From an uncultured Clostridia bacterium (GTDB lineage: Bacteria > Bacillota > Clostridia > Oscillospirales > Oscillospiraceae): a stretch of 32,157 nt of DNA. The stretch is taken from NCBI GenBank assembly GCA_937858235.1, contig CALLZZ010000342.1, positions 1 to 32,157 of the forward strand, given 5' to 3'. Of this stretch, positions 25,162 to 32,033 are shown piece after piece. Numbering within the stretch: the first letter of the stretch is position 1; each line of letters starts with the position of its first letter. The notes beneath the pieces are model-generated. The model was not told the DNA's origin and searched no databases. It saw nothing but the letters and a program-made list of their open reading frames with translations. Both the position numbers and the translations under genes were made by a program.

Positions 25162-25211
25162 CGTATATCGACGTTAATCCACAAAAACGGACATTTTTCT
25201 TTCTCAAACGC

Positions 25212-25217
25212 TATATT
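25212..25217 (+). promoter_or_regulatory. Possible -10 box for the small basic protein gene
   Basis: TATATT at 25212-25217 lies about 30 bases before the plus-strand ATG at 25246, with GGACAT 17 bases upstream as a weak -35. Start sites here and at the leftward promoter would be divergent, about 75 bases apart. Confidence 0.35.
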
Positions 25218-25245
25218 TCTTAACCATGAAAAGGAGGTGACAAGT

Positions 25246-25386
25246 ATGGCCAAGCGAAACTCAAAGCAGACTTCAAGAAAAGTTGCTCGTAAAGCTTCTA
25301 GCATTTTGCGAGACGGACGCTACAGCAAAAAGTCAAAGTCTGTGGCAGGCAGTGCTTTATCGCAAACCAAGCCTAAGCGCAAGTAA
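25246..25386 (+). CDS. Small basic protein divergent from the defence operon
   Basis: 46 residues, MAKRNSKQTSRKVARKASSI then LRDGRYSKKSKSVAGSALSQ and TKPKRK. About a third of residues are Lys or Arg, with many Ser. I recall similar short proteins (N/T-S, KVAS-KAS, LRD, K-AGSALSQ pattern) beside restriction or other defence genes in many mobile islands, but no assigned function. The ATG has a perfect AAGGAGGTGA site; a longer reading from 25126 has none. It is read away from the defence operon out of the shared control region. It could bind DNA or RNA because of its charge; that is a guess. Confidence 0.75.
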   Translation: MAKRNSKQTSRKVARKASSILRDGRYSKKSKSVAGSALSQTKPKRK

Positions 25387-25394
25387 TTTTACCC

Positions 25395-25436
25395 GGCAGT
25401 GCAGAGACAGCCCTTAACTGGACAGCCTGCATTGCC
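25395..25436 (+). ncRNA. Long stem-loop downstream of the small basic gene (possible small RNA)
   Basis: GGCAGTGCAG at 25395-25404 pairs with CTGCATTGCC at 25427-25436 (10 bp, one G-U), with an inner CAG/CTG pairing inside a 22-base loop. No T run follows, so it is not a plain terminator. It starts only 8 bases after the stop codon of the basic protein gene. Confidence 0.35.
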
Positions 25437-25575
25437 AAAGTCGTAATCCACCTAAAAATTATCTAAAGCCGATCTGTGCACGGAAAGGCAGAGGATACAG
25501 AAAACGTCAAAACACTGCACCAAGCAGTCATGGCGATTTCAGTACCTTTCTTTTCTGTGCCCATTTTTCGGCCCT

Positions 25576-25610
25576 AAAGGTCTCGTGTACTGAATCGCAC
25601 GGGACCTTTT
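25576..25610 (+). terminator. Intrinsic terminator in the leader of the rightward early module
   Basis: AAAGGTCTCGTG at 25576-25587 pairs with CACGGGACCTTT at 25598-25609 (12 bp, one G-U, 10-base loop), followed by TTTTCTAT. It would end the small basic gene's transcript, or act as an attenuator of the early module 46 bases before its first ATG. On the minus strand it would also carry a short T run (the AAA side), less convincing. Confidence 0.75.
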
Positions 25611-25655
25611 CTATATTCCTTTGCCCTTTCCTCCGGACGGCGGAAAGGACAAAAG

Positions 25656-26195
25656 ATGAAAAATTTAGACAAACAAAGTCAATCCAAGAAACAACGCTAC
25701 TACCCGTTAAGAAGGCCAAACGATCCCTATAGCGTCGACCTAATCCCAGTCAGTGAAGAAATATATCAGGAATTAAACCGAAGCATCAATCGAATCCGAA
25801 AGCAGGAACAGCGGGCAGGTCGCTGCTTCTGCCCAAAACACCTCTTTTGGAAGTGTGCAGCTGACTGCGACGTCTGTCCTTATCACAAAAAAAGTGAATT
25901 CCTTTCACTGGATGTGCTAGTTGCAGATGAAAACAAGGACAAAAGCACGCTTATTGACCTGATTGCAGATGAATCAGATTTATCTGAAGAGCTTGAAGAA
26001 AAAGAATTCAAAGAAGCTGTTCAAGCTGCAATTCAAAGCTTATCTCCCCGTGACCGGGAAATAACCCGACTCTTCATGGACGGTCTTAGCGAACGAGCTA
26101 TCGCATCTAAAATCGACTGTCCGAGAAAAACCGTGAACTACCGAAAATCGGTCATTTTCAAAACTCTGCTGGAGAAATTAAGTGACTGGTTCTAG
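25656..26195 (+). CDS. Phage sigma-70 region 4-like protein with a Cys cluster
   Basis: 179 residues. The C-terminal 60 residues (SLSPRDREITRLFMDGLSERAIASKIDCPRKTVNYRKSVI) are a clear sigma-70 region 4 HTH. Residues 50-80 carry CFCPKHLFWKCAADCDVCPYH, five cysteines and two histidines close together, likely a zinc site. No region 2, so it is not a full sigma factor; proteins of this shape open early modules in Firmicutes prophages and integrative elements. The ATG follows a GGAAAGG site inside a small hairpin. It ends 27 bases before leader copy B. Confidence 0.82.
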   Translation: MKNLDKQSQSKKQRYYPLRRPNDPYSVDLIPVSEEIYQELNRSINRIRKQEQRAGRCFCPKHLFWKCAADCDVCPYHKKSEFLSLDVLVADENKDKSTLIDLIADESDLSEELEEKEFKEAVQAAIQSLSPRDREITRLFMDGLSERAIASKIDCPRKTVNYRKSVIFKTLLEKLSDWF

Positions 26196-26222
26196 GCCAT
26201 CAAAAACTTTTTTCAATTTCGG

Positions 26223-26265
26223 TTGCCCAAAATCCCTCTTCTTGTCCAAGGGGAGGGTGAAGGGA
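26223..26265 (+). repeat. 43-nt intercistronic element, copy B
   Basis: TTGCCCAAAA at 26223-26232, nine bases, then TTGTCCAAGGGGA at 26242-26254 and GTGAAGGGA to 26265. It lies between the sigma-like gene and the 45-aa gene. Here TTGTCC can pair with GGACAA at 26263-26268, and GAAGGG with CCCTTC near 26278-26283, so RNA structures differ from copy A although the sequence blocks are the same. Confidence 0.8.
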
Positions 26266-26301
26266 CAAACGATACCTGCCCTTCGGATAGGAGGAACGCC
26301 A

Positions 26302-26439
26302 ATGAAACGAGCAAGAGACCCGGATGACAAACAGCTGATCGGACTACTGGTCACTATCAGCATCATGTCAAAAAGATTAGCACAAGAACTCGCCAATAAG
26401 AGAAAGGAGGCCAAGTATGGAGCAGATGCAAATCTATGA
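26302..26439 (+). CDS. Small conserved phage protein (45 aa)
   Basis: MKRARDPDDKQLIGLLVTIS then IMSKRLAQELANKRKEAKYG. One amphipathic or weakly hydrophobic helix (LIGLLVTISIM) followed by a basic helix. The ATG at 26302 has AGGAGGAACG upstream; readings from earlier in the frame lack one and would cross leader B. It overlaps the antirepressor start by 23 bases. I recall similar short proteins at this place in clostridial prophages; function unknown. Confidence 0.65.
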   Translation: MKRARDPDDKQLIGLLVTISIMSKRLAQELANKRKEAKYGADANL

Positions 26440-27166
26440 ACACGAACAGTTCGGAAAAATCCGAACACTGACAAAAGACGGAGATATCTGGTTTGTCGCA
26501 GCAGATATTTGCGATGCACTGGATATCAAAAACACAACTGACGCTGTTAAGCGTCTAGATGATGACGAACGGTCTAGATTCAATCTAGGTCGTCAGGGAA
26601 TGACCAACTGCGTCAATGAGTACGGCTTATATAACCTGATTCTAGCCAGCCGAAAACCCGAAGCGAAAACCTTCAAACGCTGGATCACGCATGAGGTGTT
26701 GCCGGATATTCGAAAACACGGAGCCTATTTAACTCCTGCGAAGCTAGAAGAAGTACTTCTTAATCCGGACACCTTAATTCAGCTGGCAACGGAACTCAAA
26801 AAAGCAAGAGAAGAACGTGATGCCCTTTCCATCCAAAATTCGGAACTCACCGTTCAAAACACAGTCATGCAGCCTAAGGCGGATTACTTTGATGAGCTGG
26901 TCGACAGAAATCTGCTCTCCAATTTCCGCAACACGGCAAAGGCTCTCGGTGTAAAGCAAAAGGAGTTTATCGACTATCTCCTGAGCCACGGCTACATCTA
27001 CAGGGATGCGAAAGGCACGCTCTTTCCTTACGCCGAAAAAAATGATGGTCTTTTTGAAATCAAGGAGTGTTTCAACGAGAAAACCGACTGGAAAGGCTAT
27101 CAAACACTGATTACGCCAAAGGGACGTGAGACATTTCGTCTTCTTCTTGAAGGAGGTGTCTCATGA
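26417..27166 (+). CDS. Phage antirepressor (BRO-N + KilAC domains)
   Basis: 249 residues. Residues 1-105 are a BRO-N domain (FGKIRTLTKDGDIWFVAADI, then CDALDIKN, LDDDERSRF, YGLYNLILASRKPEAKTFKRW). A helical linker follows, then a KilAC domain from about 135 to 240 (FRNTAKALGVKQKEFIDYLL, then GYIYRDAKGTLFPYAEKNDG). Such proteins bind DNA or repressor and push the phage from lysogeny to growth. The ATG follows AAAGGAGG with normal spacing. No CI-like repressor is in the window, so its partner must lie outside. It overlaps the next gene by 4 bases. Confidence 0.93.
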   Translation: MEQMQIYEHEQFGKIRTLTKDGDIWFVAADICDALDIKNTTDAVKRLDDDERSRFNLGRQGMTNCVNEYGLYNLILASRKPEAKTFKRWITHEVLPDIRKHGAYLTPAKLEEVLLNPDTLIQLATELKKAREERDALSIQNSELTVQNTVMQPKADYFDELVDRNLLSNFRNTAKALGVKQKEFIDYLLSHGYIYRDAKGTLFPYAEKNDGLFEIKECFNEKTDWKGYQTLITPKGRETFRLLLEGGVS

Positions 27167-27456
27167 GCAGAATCAAGTTACTAAAAGACATTGTTGATGA
27201 TATGCACGCTTTGGCGGACAGTCTGAGCACATTGGCATCGGCACTCGAGAGCGACAAGCCTGAAGCTCCGGAGCAACAAGCAAAACCTGAACTCAGCCTA
27301 TCCGATGTCAGAGCCGTTCTCGCCAAGAAATCGCAGGCAGGTTTTACCAAGGAGATTAAAGCACTGATTGAAAAATACGGTGCGGAGAAACTCTCAGCGG
27401 TAGAACCCAAGCATTACGATGCCTTGCTAAAGGAAGTGGAGGGATTAAAGAAATGA
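27163..27456 (+). CDS. Small conserved phage protein ('rrp5-like' label)
   Basis: 97 residues: a helical N-terminus (MSRIKLLKDIVDDMHALADS), a Pro/Gln/Ala-rich linker, and a C-terminal domain LSLSDVRAVLAKKSQAGFTK, then ALIEKYGAEKLSAVEPKHYDALLKEVEGL. The C-terminal pattern is common in early modules of Firmicutes prophages, where it is often mislabelled as an rRNA biogenesis protein; there is no evidence for such a role. It may act as a small adaptor of replication proteins. Coupled at both ends: ATGA overlap with the antirepressor and with the DUF2800 gene. Confidence 0.75.
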   Translation: MSRIKLLKDIVDDMHALADSLSTLASALESDKPEAPEQQAKPELSLSDVRAVLAKKSQAGFTKEIKALIEKYGAEKLSAVEPKHYDALLKEVEGLKK

Positions 27457-28586
27457 CAGCACATGCCATTTTATCCGCTTCTTCTTCCTACAGGTGGCTT
27501 CACTGCCCGCCCTCGGCACGGCTGAACGCAAAGGTCAAAGACGAAGCATCGCCTTATGCCTTGGAAGGTTCAGCGGCACATGAGCTTGCGGAATACAAAC
27601 TGAAATCTGCACTCGGCATGAAAGCGGATGACCCGACGGAAAACCTCTCCTACTACTCAAAAGAAATGGAAGATGCGGCTACCTGCTATGCCGACCATAT
27701 CCTAGAGTGCCTTGAAGGGATTAAGCAAACCACCGCCGACCCGATTGTCCTGATCGAGCAAAGACTCGACTTCTCCGACATCGTACCGAAGGGCTTTGGC
27801 ACAGCGGACTGTATCATCATCGCTGACGATACGCTCTATCTCTGGGATTTTAAGTACGGAACAGGGGTGCTGGTCGAAGCGGAGCGAAATCCTCAGCTTA
27901 TGCTTTACGGTCTGGCGGCAAGCTTACTCTATGACGGCATCTACGATTTTGATGAAGTTAAAATGACCATCTTTCAGCCAAGAAGAGACAATATCTCAAG
28001 CTTCACTTTGCCAAAAGAAGAACTCTACCGCTGGGCCGAAGAAACCGTAAAGCCAATTGCCGCTCTTGCTTTTGAGGGTAAGGGTGACTTTTCTGCCGGA
28101 AGCTGGTGTCAGTTCTGCAAAGTCAAAGCAAGCTGTGCGGAAAGAGCAAGGGCCAATCTTGAACTGGCCAAGTACGAATTCGCAAGGCCACCGCTCCTGA
28201 CTGATGAGGAAATCGAGTCTGTCCTAGACAAACTTGACGAGCTTTCCGCATGGGCAAAGGACATCAAGGACTACGCCTTGACAGCTGCCAAATCCGGCAA
28301 GAAATGGGCGGGATTTAAGCTCGTCGAAGGCAGGTCAAACCGCAAGTACAGCGATGAAGCAAAAGTCGCCGAGACGGTTAAGCAGGCAGGCTTTGACCCT
28401 TATGAAAAGAAGGTCTTAGGCATCACTGCCATGACTCAACTTCTCGGCAGGAAACAGTTCAGCGATCTCTTAGGAGATCTCGTGATTAAGCCTCAGGGCA
28501 AACCGACGCTTGTACCGGAAAGCGATAAAAGACCGGAAATGACAAACATATTTGATGATTTTAAGGAGGAAACGATCCATGACTAA
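27453..28586 (+). CDS. DUF2800 protein, Cas4/RecB-like PD-(D/E)XK nuclease
   Basis: 377 residues. After SASSSYRWLHCPPSARLNA comes EGSAAHELAEYKL, then VLIEQRLDFSDI, DCIIIADDTLYLWDFKYGTG with the D and D-x-K type residues of a RecB/Cas4 nuclease, and QLMLYGLAA (motif with the conserved Gln). Four cysteines are placed as in Fe-S nucleases: Cys 18 at the N-terminus and C-x2-C-x5-C in SWCQFCKVKASC near residue 220. It probably processes DNA ends in phage replication or recombination together with the DUF2815 protein that follows with overlap. The family is known; the phage role is inferred. Confidence 0.93.
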   Translation: MTAHAILSASSSYRWLHCPPSARLNAKVKDEASPYALEGSAAHELAEYKLKSALGMKADDPTENLSYYSKEMEDAATCYADHILECLEGIKQTTADPIVLIEQRLDFSDIVPKGFGTADCIIIADDTLYLWDFKYGTGVLVEAERNPQLMLYGLAASLLYDGIYDFDEVKMTIFQPRRDNISSFTLPKEELYRWAEETVKPIAALAFEGKGDFSAGSWCQFCKVKASCAERARANLELAKYEFARPPLLTDEEIESVLDKLDELSAWAKDIKDYALTAAKSGKKWAGFKLVEGRSNRKYSDEAKVAETVKQAGFDPYEKKVLGITAMTQLLGRKQFSDLLGDLVIKPQGKPTLVPESDKRPEMTNIFDDFKEETIHD

Positions 28587-29139
28587 GAATCCAATGAAAG
28601 TAATTACAGGTAAAGACACTCGCTGGTCCTATGCCAATGTGTGGGAGCCAAAATCTATTAATGGCGGAGTGCCGAAATTCTCGGTATCTCTCATCATTCC
28701 AAAAAGCGACAAGAAAACCATTGAAGCCATCAAGAAAGCGATTCAGGCCGCCTACAAGGAAGGCGAATCGAAACTGAAAGGCAACAGCCGCTCTGTTCCG
28801 CCGCTTGAGTCCATCAAGACACCGCTTCGTGACGGTGATACGGAGCGTCCGGATGATGAAGCCTATGCAAACAGCTATTTTCTCAATGCCAACTCAACCA
28901 CTCAGCCGGGTATTGTCGATGCCAATGTGCAACCGATTCTGACCCGCTCTGAAGTCTACAGCGGAGTCTACGGCAGAGCGTCGATCAACTTCTACGCCTT
29001 CAACTCCAACGGCAATCGAGGAATCGCCTGTGGCTTAAATAACCTGCAGAAAATCCGTGACGGAGAACCCTTGGGAAGCCGCACCAGCGCAGAAGATGAC
29101 TTTGCTGATTTTGCTGAAGAAGATGACTTCTTGAGCTAA
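28579..29139 (+). CDS. DUF2815 protein, single-stranded DNA-binding (Enc34-like)
   Basis: 186 residues. MKVITGKDTRWSYANVWEPK, then FSVSLIIPKSDKKTIEAIKK and INFYAFNSNGNRGIACGLNN are typical of DUF2815, whose characterised relative (phage Enc34) is an OB-fold ssDNA-binding protein. The C-terminal tail is acidic (AEDDFADFAEEDDF), as in SSB proteins that recruit partners. A reading from 28552 exists, but the ATG at 28579 has AAGGAGGAAACG. It overlaps DUF2800 by 8 bases and precedes the polymerase module. Confidence 0.92.
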   Translation: MTKNPMKVITGKDTRWSYANVWEPKSINGGVPKFSVSLIIPKSDKKTIEAIKKAIQAAYKEGESKLKGNSRSVPPLESIKTPLRDGDTERPDDEAYANSYFLNANSTTQPGIVDANVQPILTRSEVYSGVYGRASINFYAFNSNGNRGIACGLNNLQKIRDGEPLGSRTSAEDDFADFAEEDDFLS

Positions 29140-29151
29140 GGAGGAAGTCTC

Positions 29152-29295
29152 ATGTTTTGTGAATACTTTTCTCAGCTCTATCAGCTTTTCTCAGCAACGC
29201 TTCTTGCAGGAACACTAGCCTTCTTACCTTTCTACCTTGTCTACAGATTCTGTAAAGCAGTATGGAGACAGGCAAAAAGGCAAAAGAAAAACTGA
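29152..29295 (+). CDS. Tiny single-pass membrane protein (47 aa)
   Basis: A short gene with an AAGGAGGAAGTCTC site before the ATG: MFCEYFSQLYQLFSATLLAG then TLAFLPFYLVYRFCKAVWRQ and AKRQKKN. Residues 12-32 form a hydrophobic segment and the C-terminus is strongly basic, so it should sit in the membrane with the tail in the cytoplasm. It fits the 200-base gap between DUF2815 and the polymerase and ends just before a terminator. Not recognised; function unknown. Confidence 0.6.
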   Translation: MFCEYFSQLYQLFSATLLAGTLAFLPFYLVYRFCKAVWRQAKRQKKN

Positions 29296-29303
29296 TGACG
29301 GGA

Positions 29304-29330
29304 GGGCGGGGTCAAAGGCTCCGCCCTTTC
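29304..29330 (+). terminator. Weak terminator/attenuator before the polymerase gene
   Basis: GGGCGGGG at 29304-29311 pairs with CTCCGCCC at 29319-29326 (8 bp, one G-U, 7-base loop), followed by TTTCTCTCTAT. Strong stem but broken T run, so termination may be partial. It stands 19 bases before the polymerase start. Confidence 0.5.
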
Positions 29331-29348
29331 TCTCTATGGAGGGAATAA

Positions 29349-31334
29349 ATGAAAACAATATGCTTAGACATTGAAACTTTTTCCTCTGCCGATTTAAGAA
29401 AAACAGGAGTTTTCAGGTATGTCGAGGAGCCGGACTTTGAAATACTGCTTCTTTCTTATGCCATCGACGAAGGAGAGATAAAGACAATTGACCTCGCTCA
29501 GGGTGAAAAGGTGCCGGAGAAACTCATCCACGCCCTTCTTTCAGATGACGTCATCAAATGGGCTTTTAACGCTCAGTTTGAGCGGGTTTGTATTTCAGAA
29601 TGGCTGAAAAGAGAGGGTTATGTATTAAAACCGCTACCCTTTGGGCACGATCCTGAGTACATGAACTACCTTGACCCAAAGTCCTGGTACTGCGATATGG
29701 CCTGGTCTGCCTATCTGGGACTTCCCTTATCTTTGGAAGGGGTCGGTGAGGTTTTAGGACTGGATAAACAGAAACTTAAAACAGGCAAAGATCTCATTCG
29801 CTATTTTTCTGTTCCCTGTAAGGCGACGCAGGCGAATGGCGGCAGAACAAGAAACCTGCCCTCACACGATCCGGGAAAATGGGAACTTTACAAATCCTAC
29901 AACAAGCGAGATGTGGAAACGGAACTTCTTATCCATGATAAGCTTTCCCGTTTTCCTATGCCGGATCAGGAATGGGAGATTTACCACAGAGATCAGGAAA
30001 TAAATGACCTCGGCATTTTGCTGGATAAAGACCTCGCTCAGAATGCTATCCGGATGAATGAAGCCGTGCGTGAAGAAAGCATGGCAAAACTGAGAAGAAT
30101 CACCGGGCTTGAAAATCCCAATTCTGTCCTGCAGCTGAAAGAGTGGCTTTTATCAAAGGGAATCGCAACAGAATCCCTTGATAAAAAGGCAGTAAAAGAA
30201 CTCCTTAAAGATGCTTCAGGCGATGTCAAAGAGGTTCTTGAAACCAGGCAGGAGCTGGCCAAGTCCAGCGTTAAGAAATATGAAGCGATGAGAGACTGTG
30301 TCTGTCGCGACGGCCGTGCCAGGGGGCTTTTGCAATTCTATGGGGCCAACCGCACCGGCCGCTTTTCAGGAAGGCTCATTCAAGTTCAAAATCTCCCGAG
30401 AAATAAGATGGAGGATCTGGAGCTTGCAAGAAAGCTGGTCAAAGATGGTGACCTTAAATCCTTAGACCTGCTCTTTGATTCTATTCCGCAAGTCCTATCA
30501 GAACTTATCCGCACCGCCTTTATTCCGAAAAAAGGACGCATTTTTCTTGTCGCTGACTACTCAGCCATTGAAGCCAGAGTCCTCGCCTGGCTGGCGGAAG
30601 AAACATGGCGAATGGCACTTTTCTCTGAAGGTGGCGACATCTACTGCAGGTCGGCAAGTGAGATGTTCGGCGTTCCTGTAGAAAAACACGGAGTGAATGC
30701 ACATCTCAGGCAAAAAGGAAAGATAGCGGAACTCGCCTGCGGCTACGGCGGCTCAGTCGGAGCCTTAAAAGCGATGGGTGCCCTTGAGACGGGGCTTTCG
30801 GAGGAGGAACTTCCAAACTTGGTAAGTGCCTGGCGTGCGACGAACCCTAATATTGTCACGCTTTGGCAGGACGTTGACCGGGCGGCTATATCTACCGTGA
30901 GAGAGCAATCGGGGAAAAAAGAAGTAAAAAATATCCACTTTCGCTATGAGTCCGGCATGCTCATCATCACCCTTCCGTCCGGTCGAGAGCTTTTCTATGC
31001 AAAACCCCGCATTGAAGAAAACCGCTTCGGCGGTGAATCCATCACTTATGAAGGCGTAGGCACGGGTAAGCGCTGGGAGCGAATTGAAACCTACGGAGCG
31101 AAGCTTGTCGAAAACATCGTGCAGGCTATTTCCAGAGACATCCTATGCAGTACCCTTATGACCTTTAAATACTCTGACATTGTCATGCATATCCACGATG
31201 AGATCGTCATCGAAGCTGATCCCCGCATGTCGGTACAGGCTGTATGTGAGCAGATGAGCAGGACACCAAAATGGGCTAAAGGCCTAAAGCTTGATGCGGA
31301 CGGCTTCACTTGTTCTTTTTATCAGAAAGATTAA
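29349..31334 (+). CDS. polA: Phage family A DNA polymerase
   Basis: 661 residues, complete. The N-terminal 3'-5' exonuclease has LDIETFSS (Asp 7, Glu 9), WAFNAQFERV and SYNKRDVETE (third acidic site). The polymerase domain has motif A LVADYSAIEARVLAWL near 400, motif B RQKGKIAELACGYGG near 455 and motif C MHIHDEIVIEA near 613. No 5'-3' exonuclease domain, as usual in phages. It replicates phage DNA with the primase-helicase, which here lies on the opposite strand 14 kb away. The ATG has a GGAGGGAATAA site. Leader copy C begins at the base after its stop codon. Confidence 0.96.
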   Translation: MKTICLDIETFSSADLRKTGVFRYVEEPDFEILLLSYAIDEGEIKTIDLAQGEKVPEKLIHALLSDDVIKWAFNAQFERVCISEWLKREGYVLKPLPFGHDPEYMNYLDPKSWYCDMAWSAYLGLPLSLEGVGEVLGLDKQKLKTGKDLIRYFSVPCKATQANGGRTRNLPSHDPGKWELYKSYNKRDVETELLIHDKLSRFPMPDQEWEIYHRDQEINDLGILLDKDLAQNAIRMNEAVREESMAKLRRITGLENPNSVLQLKEWLLSKGIATESLDKKAVKELLKDASGDVKEVLETRQELAKSSVKKYEAMRDCVCRDGRARGLLQFYGANRTGRFSGRLIQVQNLPRNKMEDLELARKLVKDGDLKSLDLLFDSIPQVLSELIRTAFIPKKGRIFLVADYSAIEARVLAWLAEETWRMALFSEGGDIYCRSASEMFGVPVEKHGVNAHLRQKGKIAELACGYGGSVGALKAMGALETGLSEEELPNLVSAWRATNPNIVTLWQDVDRAAISTVREQSGKKEVKNIHFRYESGMLIITLPSGRELFYAKPRIEENRFGGESITYEGVGTGKRWERIETYGAKLVENIVQAISRDILCSTLMTFKYSDIVMHIHDEIVIEADPRMSVQAVCEQMSRTPKWAKGLKLDADGFTCSFYQKD

Positions 31335-31377
31335 TTGCCCAAAAACGCCTGATCTGTCCAAGGGGGAAGTGAAGGAA
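31335..31377 (+). repeat. 43-nt intercistronic element, copy C
   Basis: TTGCCCAAAA at 31335-31344, nine bases, CTGTCCAAGGGGG at 31354-31366 and GTGAAGGAA to 31377. It abuts the polA stop codon. GGGGGAA can pair with TTTTCCC just downstream around a GTGAAGGAAG loop, matching the hairpin position in copy A but without a T run. Confidence 0.8.
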
Positions 31378-31412
31378 GTTTTCCCTATCACGAAAAAACG
31401 GAGGACAGATCA
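31350..31412 (+). promoter_or_regulatory. Helix that can occlude the ribosome site of the zinc-ribbon gene
   Basis: TGATCTGTCC at 31350-31359, partly inside element C, is perfectly complementary over 10 bases to GGACAGATCA at 31403-31412. The second arm covers the end of the GGAGG ribosome site (31400-31404) and the first base of the ATG. This could hide the start in the folded leader. The loop would contain the element C hairpin. Confidence 0.5.
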
Positions 31413-31633
31413 TGTTTTATACCAAATTGACGCTTTCAGAAAACAGCAAGGTTATTACCCGCCTATCTGATAAAAACGTCTACTCCATTTGCCCTAAATG
31501 CGGAAAAGAAATCCAGGTGAACCTGAGTGACGTTTTGAAAGAAGAAGATACCGATCTTCATACAACCTGTGTCTATTGCAAATCCTGTGCGGCCGAGTGG
31601 CTGAAAGAAAAAGCGGAGGTCTTCTATGAATGA
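31412..31633 (+). CDS. Zinc-ribbon protein (73 aa)
   Basis: 73 residues with CPKC at about 28-31 and C-x2-C-x2-C (CVYCKSC) at about 53-59, a likely zinc ribbon with one extra Cys, between two strand-rich halves (MFYTKLTLSENSKVITRLSD and EEDTDLHTTC). Small proteins like this are common near recombinase genes of Firmicutes elements. It overlaps the next gene by 8 bases, so the three last genes form one translation unit. The ribosome site is GGAGG within a predicted helix. Function unknown. Confidence 0.75.
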   Translation: MFYTKLTLSENSKVITRLSDKNVYSICPKCGKEIQVNLSDVLKEEDTDLHTTCVYCKSCAAEWLKEKAEVFYE

Positions 31634-32033
31634 CCTCCAGAGAAAAGCTATCGAAAAATTAAGAAACAAAGGTGCAGGCTACAAGGCTATCGCTCAAAAA
31701 CTGGGGCTTTCCGTCAACACCGTGAAGTCTCACTGCAGACGAAACGGGCTGACGGGAAACCGAAGCGGCACAGATGCTATTGAAGTTCTCTTTTGCAAAA
31801 AGTGCGGAAAGAAGCTCACGCAGAGCGTAGGAGCAAAGCAGAAAAGCTTCTGTTCCGATGAATGCAGGCTCTCCTGGTGGAAAGAGCATCCGGAGAAGGT
31901 AAAGCGCAAAGCCTACTACGAGCTGACCTGTGCTTATTGCCAGAAGGCCTTTCATTCATACGGAAATAAAAACCGAAAGTACTGCTCCCATGAATGCTAT
32001 ATCGCTGACCGCTTCGGAGGTGGTTCTTCATGA
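31626..32033 (+). CDS. HTH protein with two zinc-finger-like Cys clusters
   Basis: 135 residues. Residues 1-45 form a sigma region 4/LuxR-like HTH (NDLQRKAIEKLRNKGAGYKA, IAQKLGLSVNTVKSHCRRNG). Then come two Cys clusters: CKKC with CSDEC, and CAYC with CSHEC, each CxxC plus CxxxC like, resembling treble-clef fingers separated by about 16-18 residues. This shape is usual next to SHOCT-type and serine recombinase genes in Lachnospiraceae-type elements, pointing to the recombination end of the element. Its stop overlaps the next start (ATGA). Confidence 0.82.
   Translation: MNDLQRKAIEKLRNKGAGYKAIAQKLGLSVNTVKSHCRRNGLTGNRSGTDAIEVLFCKKCGKKLTQSVGAKQKSFCSDECRLSWWKEHPEKVKRKAYYELTCAYCQKAFHSYGNKNRKYCSHECYIADRFGGGSS

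Larger units (their letters stand above)
25387..25655 (+). other. Structured non-coding region before the sigma-like gene
   Basis: About 270 bases without a supported gene. It holds a 10-bp stem with one G-U pair (25395-25404 with 25427-25436), a small hairpin ACTGC/GCAGT at 25514-25528, the terminator at 25576-25610 and a CCTTTCC/GGAAAGG hairpin (about 25625-25648) directly before the ribosome site of the next gene. It could be an untranslated leader, a small RNA, or scar of cargo insertion; the sequence alone does not decide. Confidence 0.4.

Noticed and set aside
25618..25655. Possible fourth copy of the 43-nt element (starts TTGCCC, contains GGACAAAAG)
   Set aside because: The second conserved block and the nine-base spacing are missing; the TTGCCC match alone can be chance.
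15500..25655. Direct repeats marking ends of the defence cargo as an independent mobile island
   Set aside because: I compared the two edges by eye and found no matching direct repeats or transposase remnants; the only repeat is the 43-nt element, which is inverted and outside the cargo on the right.
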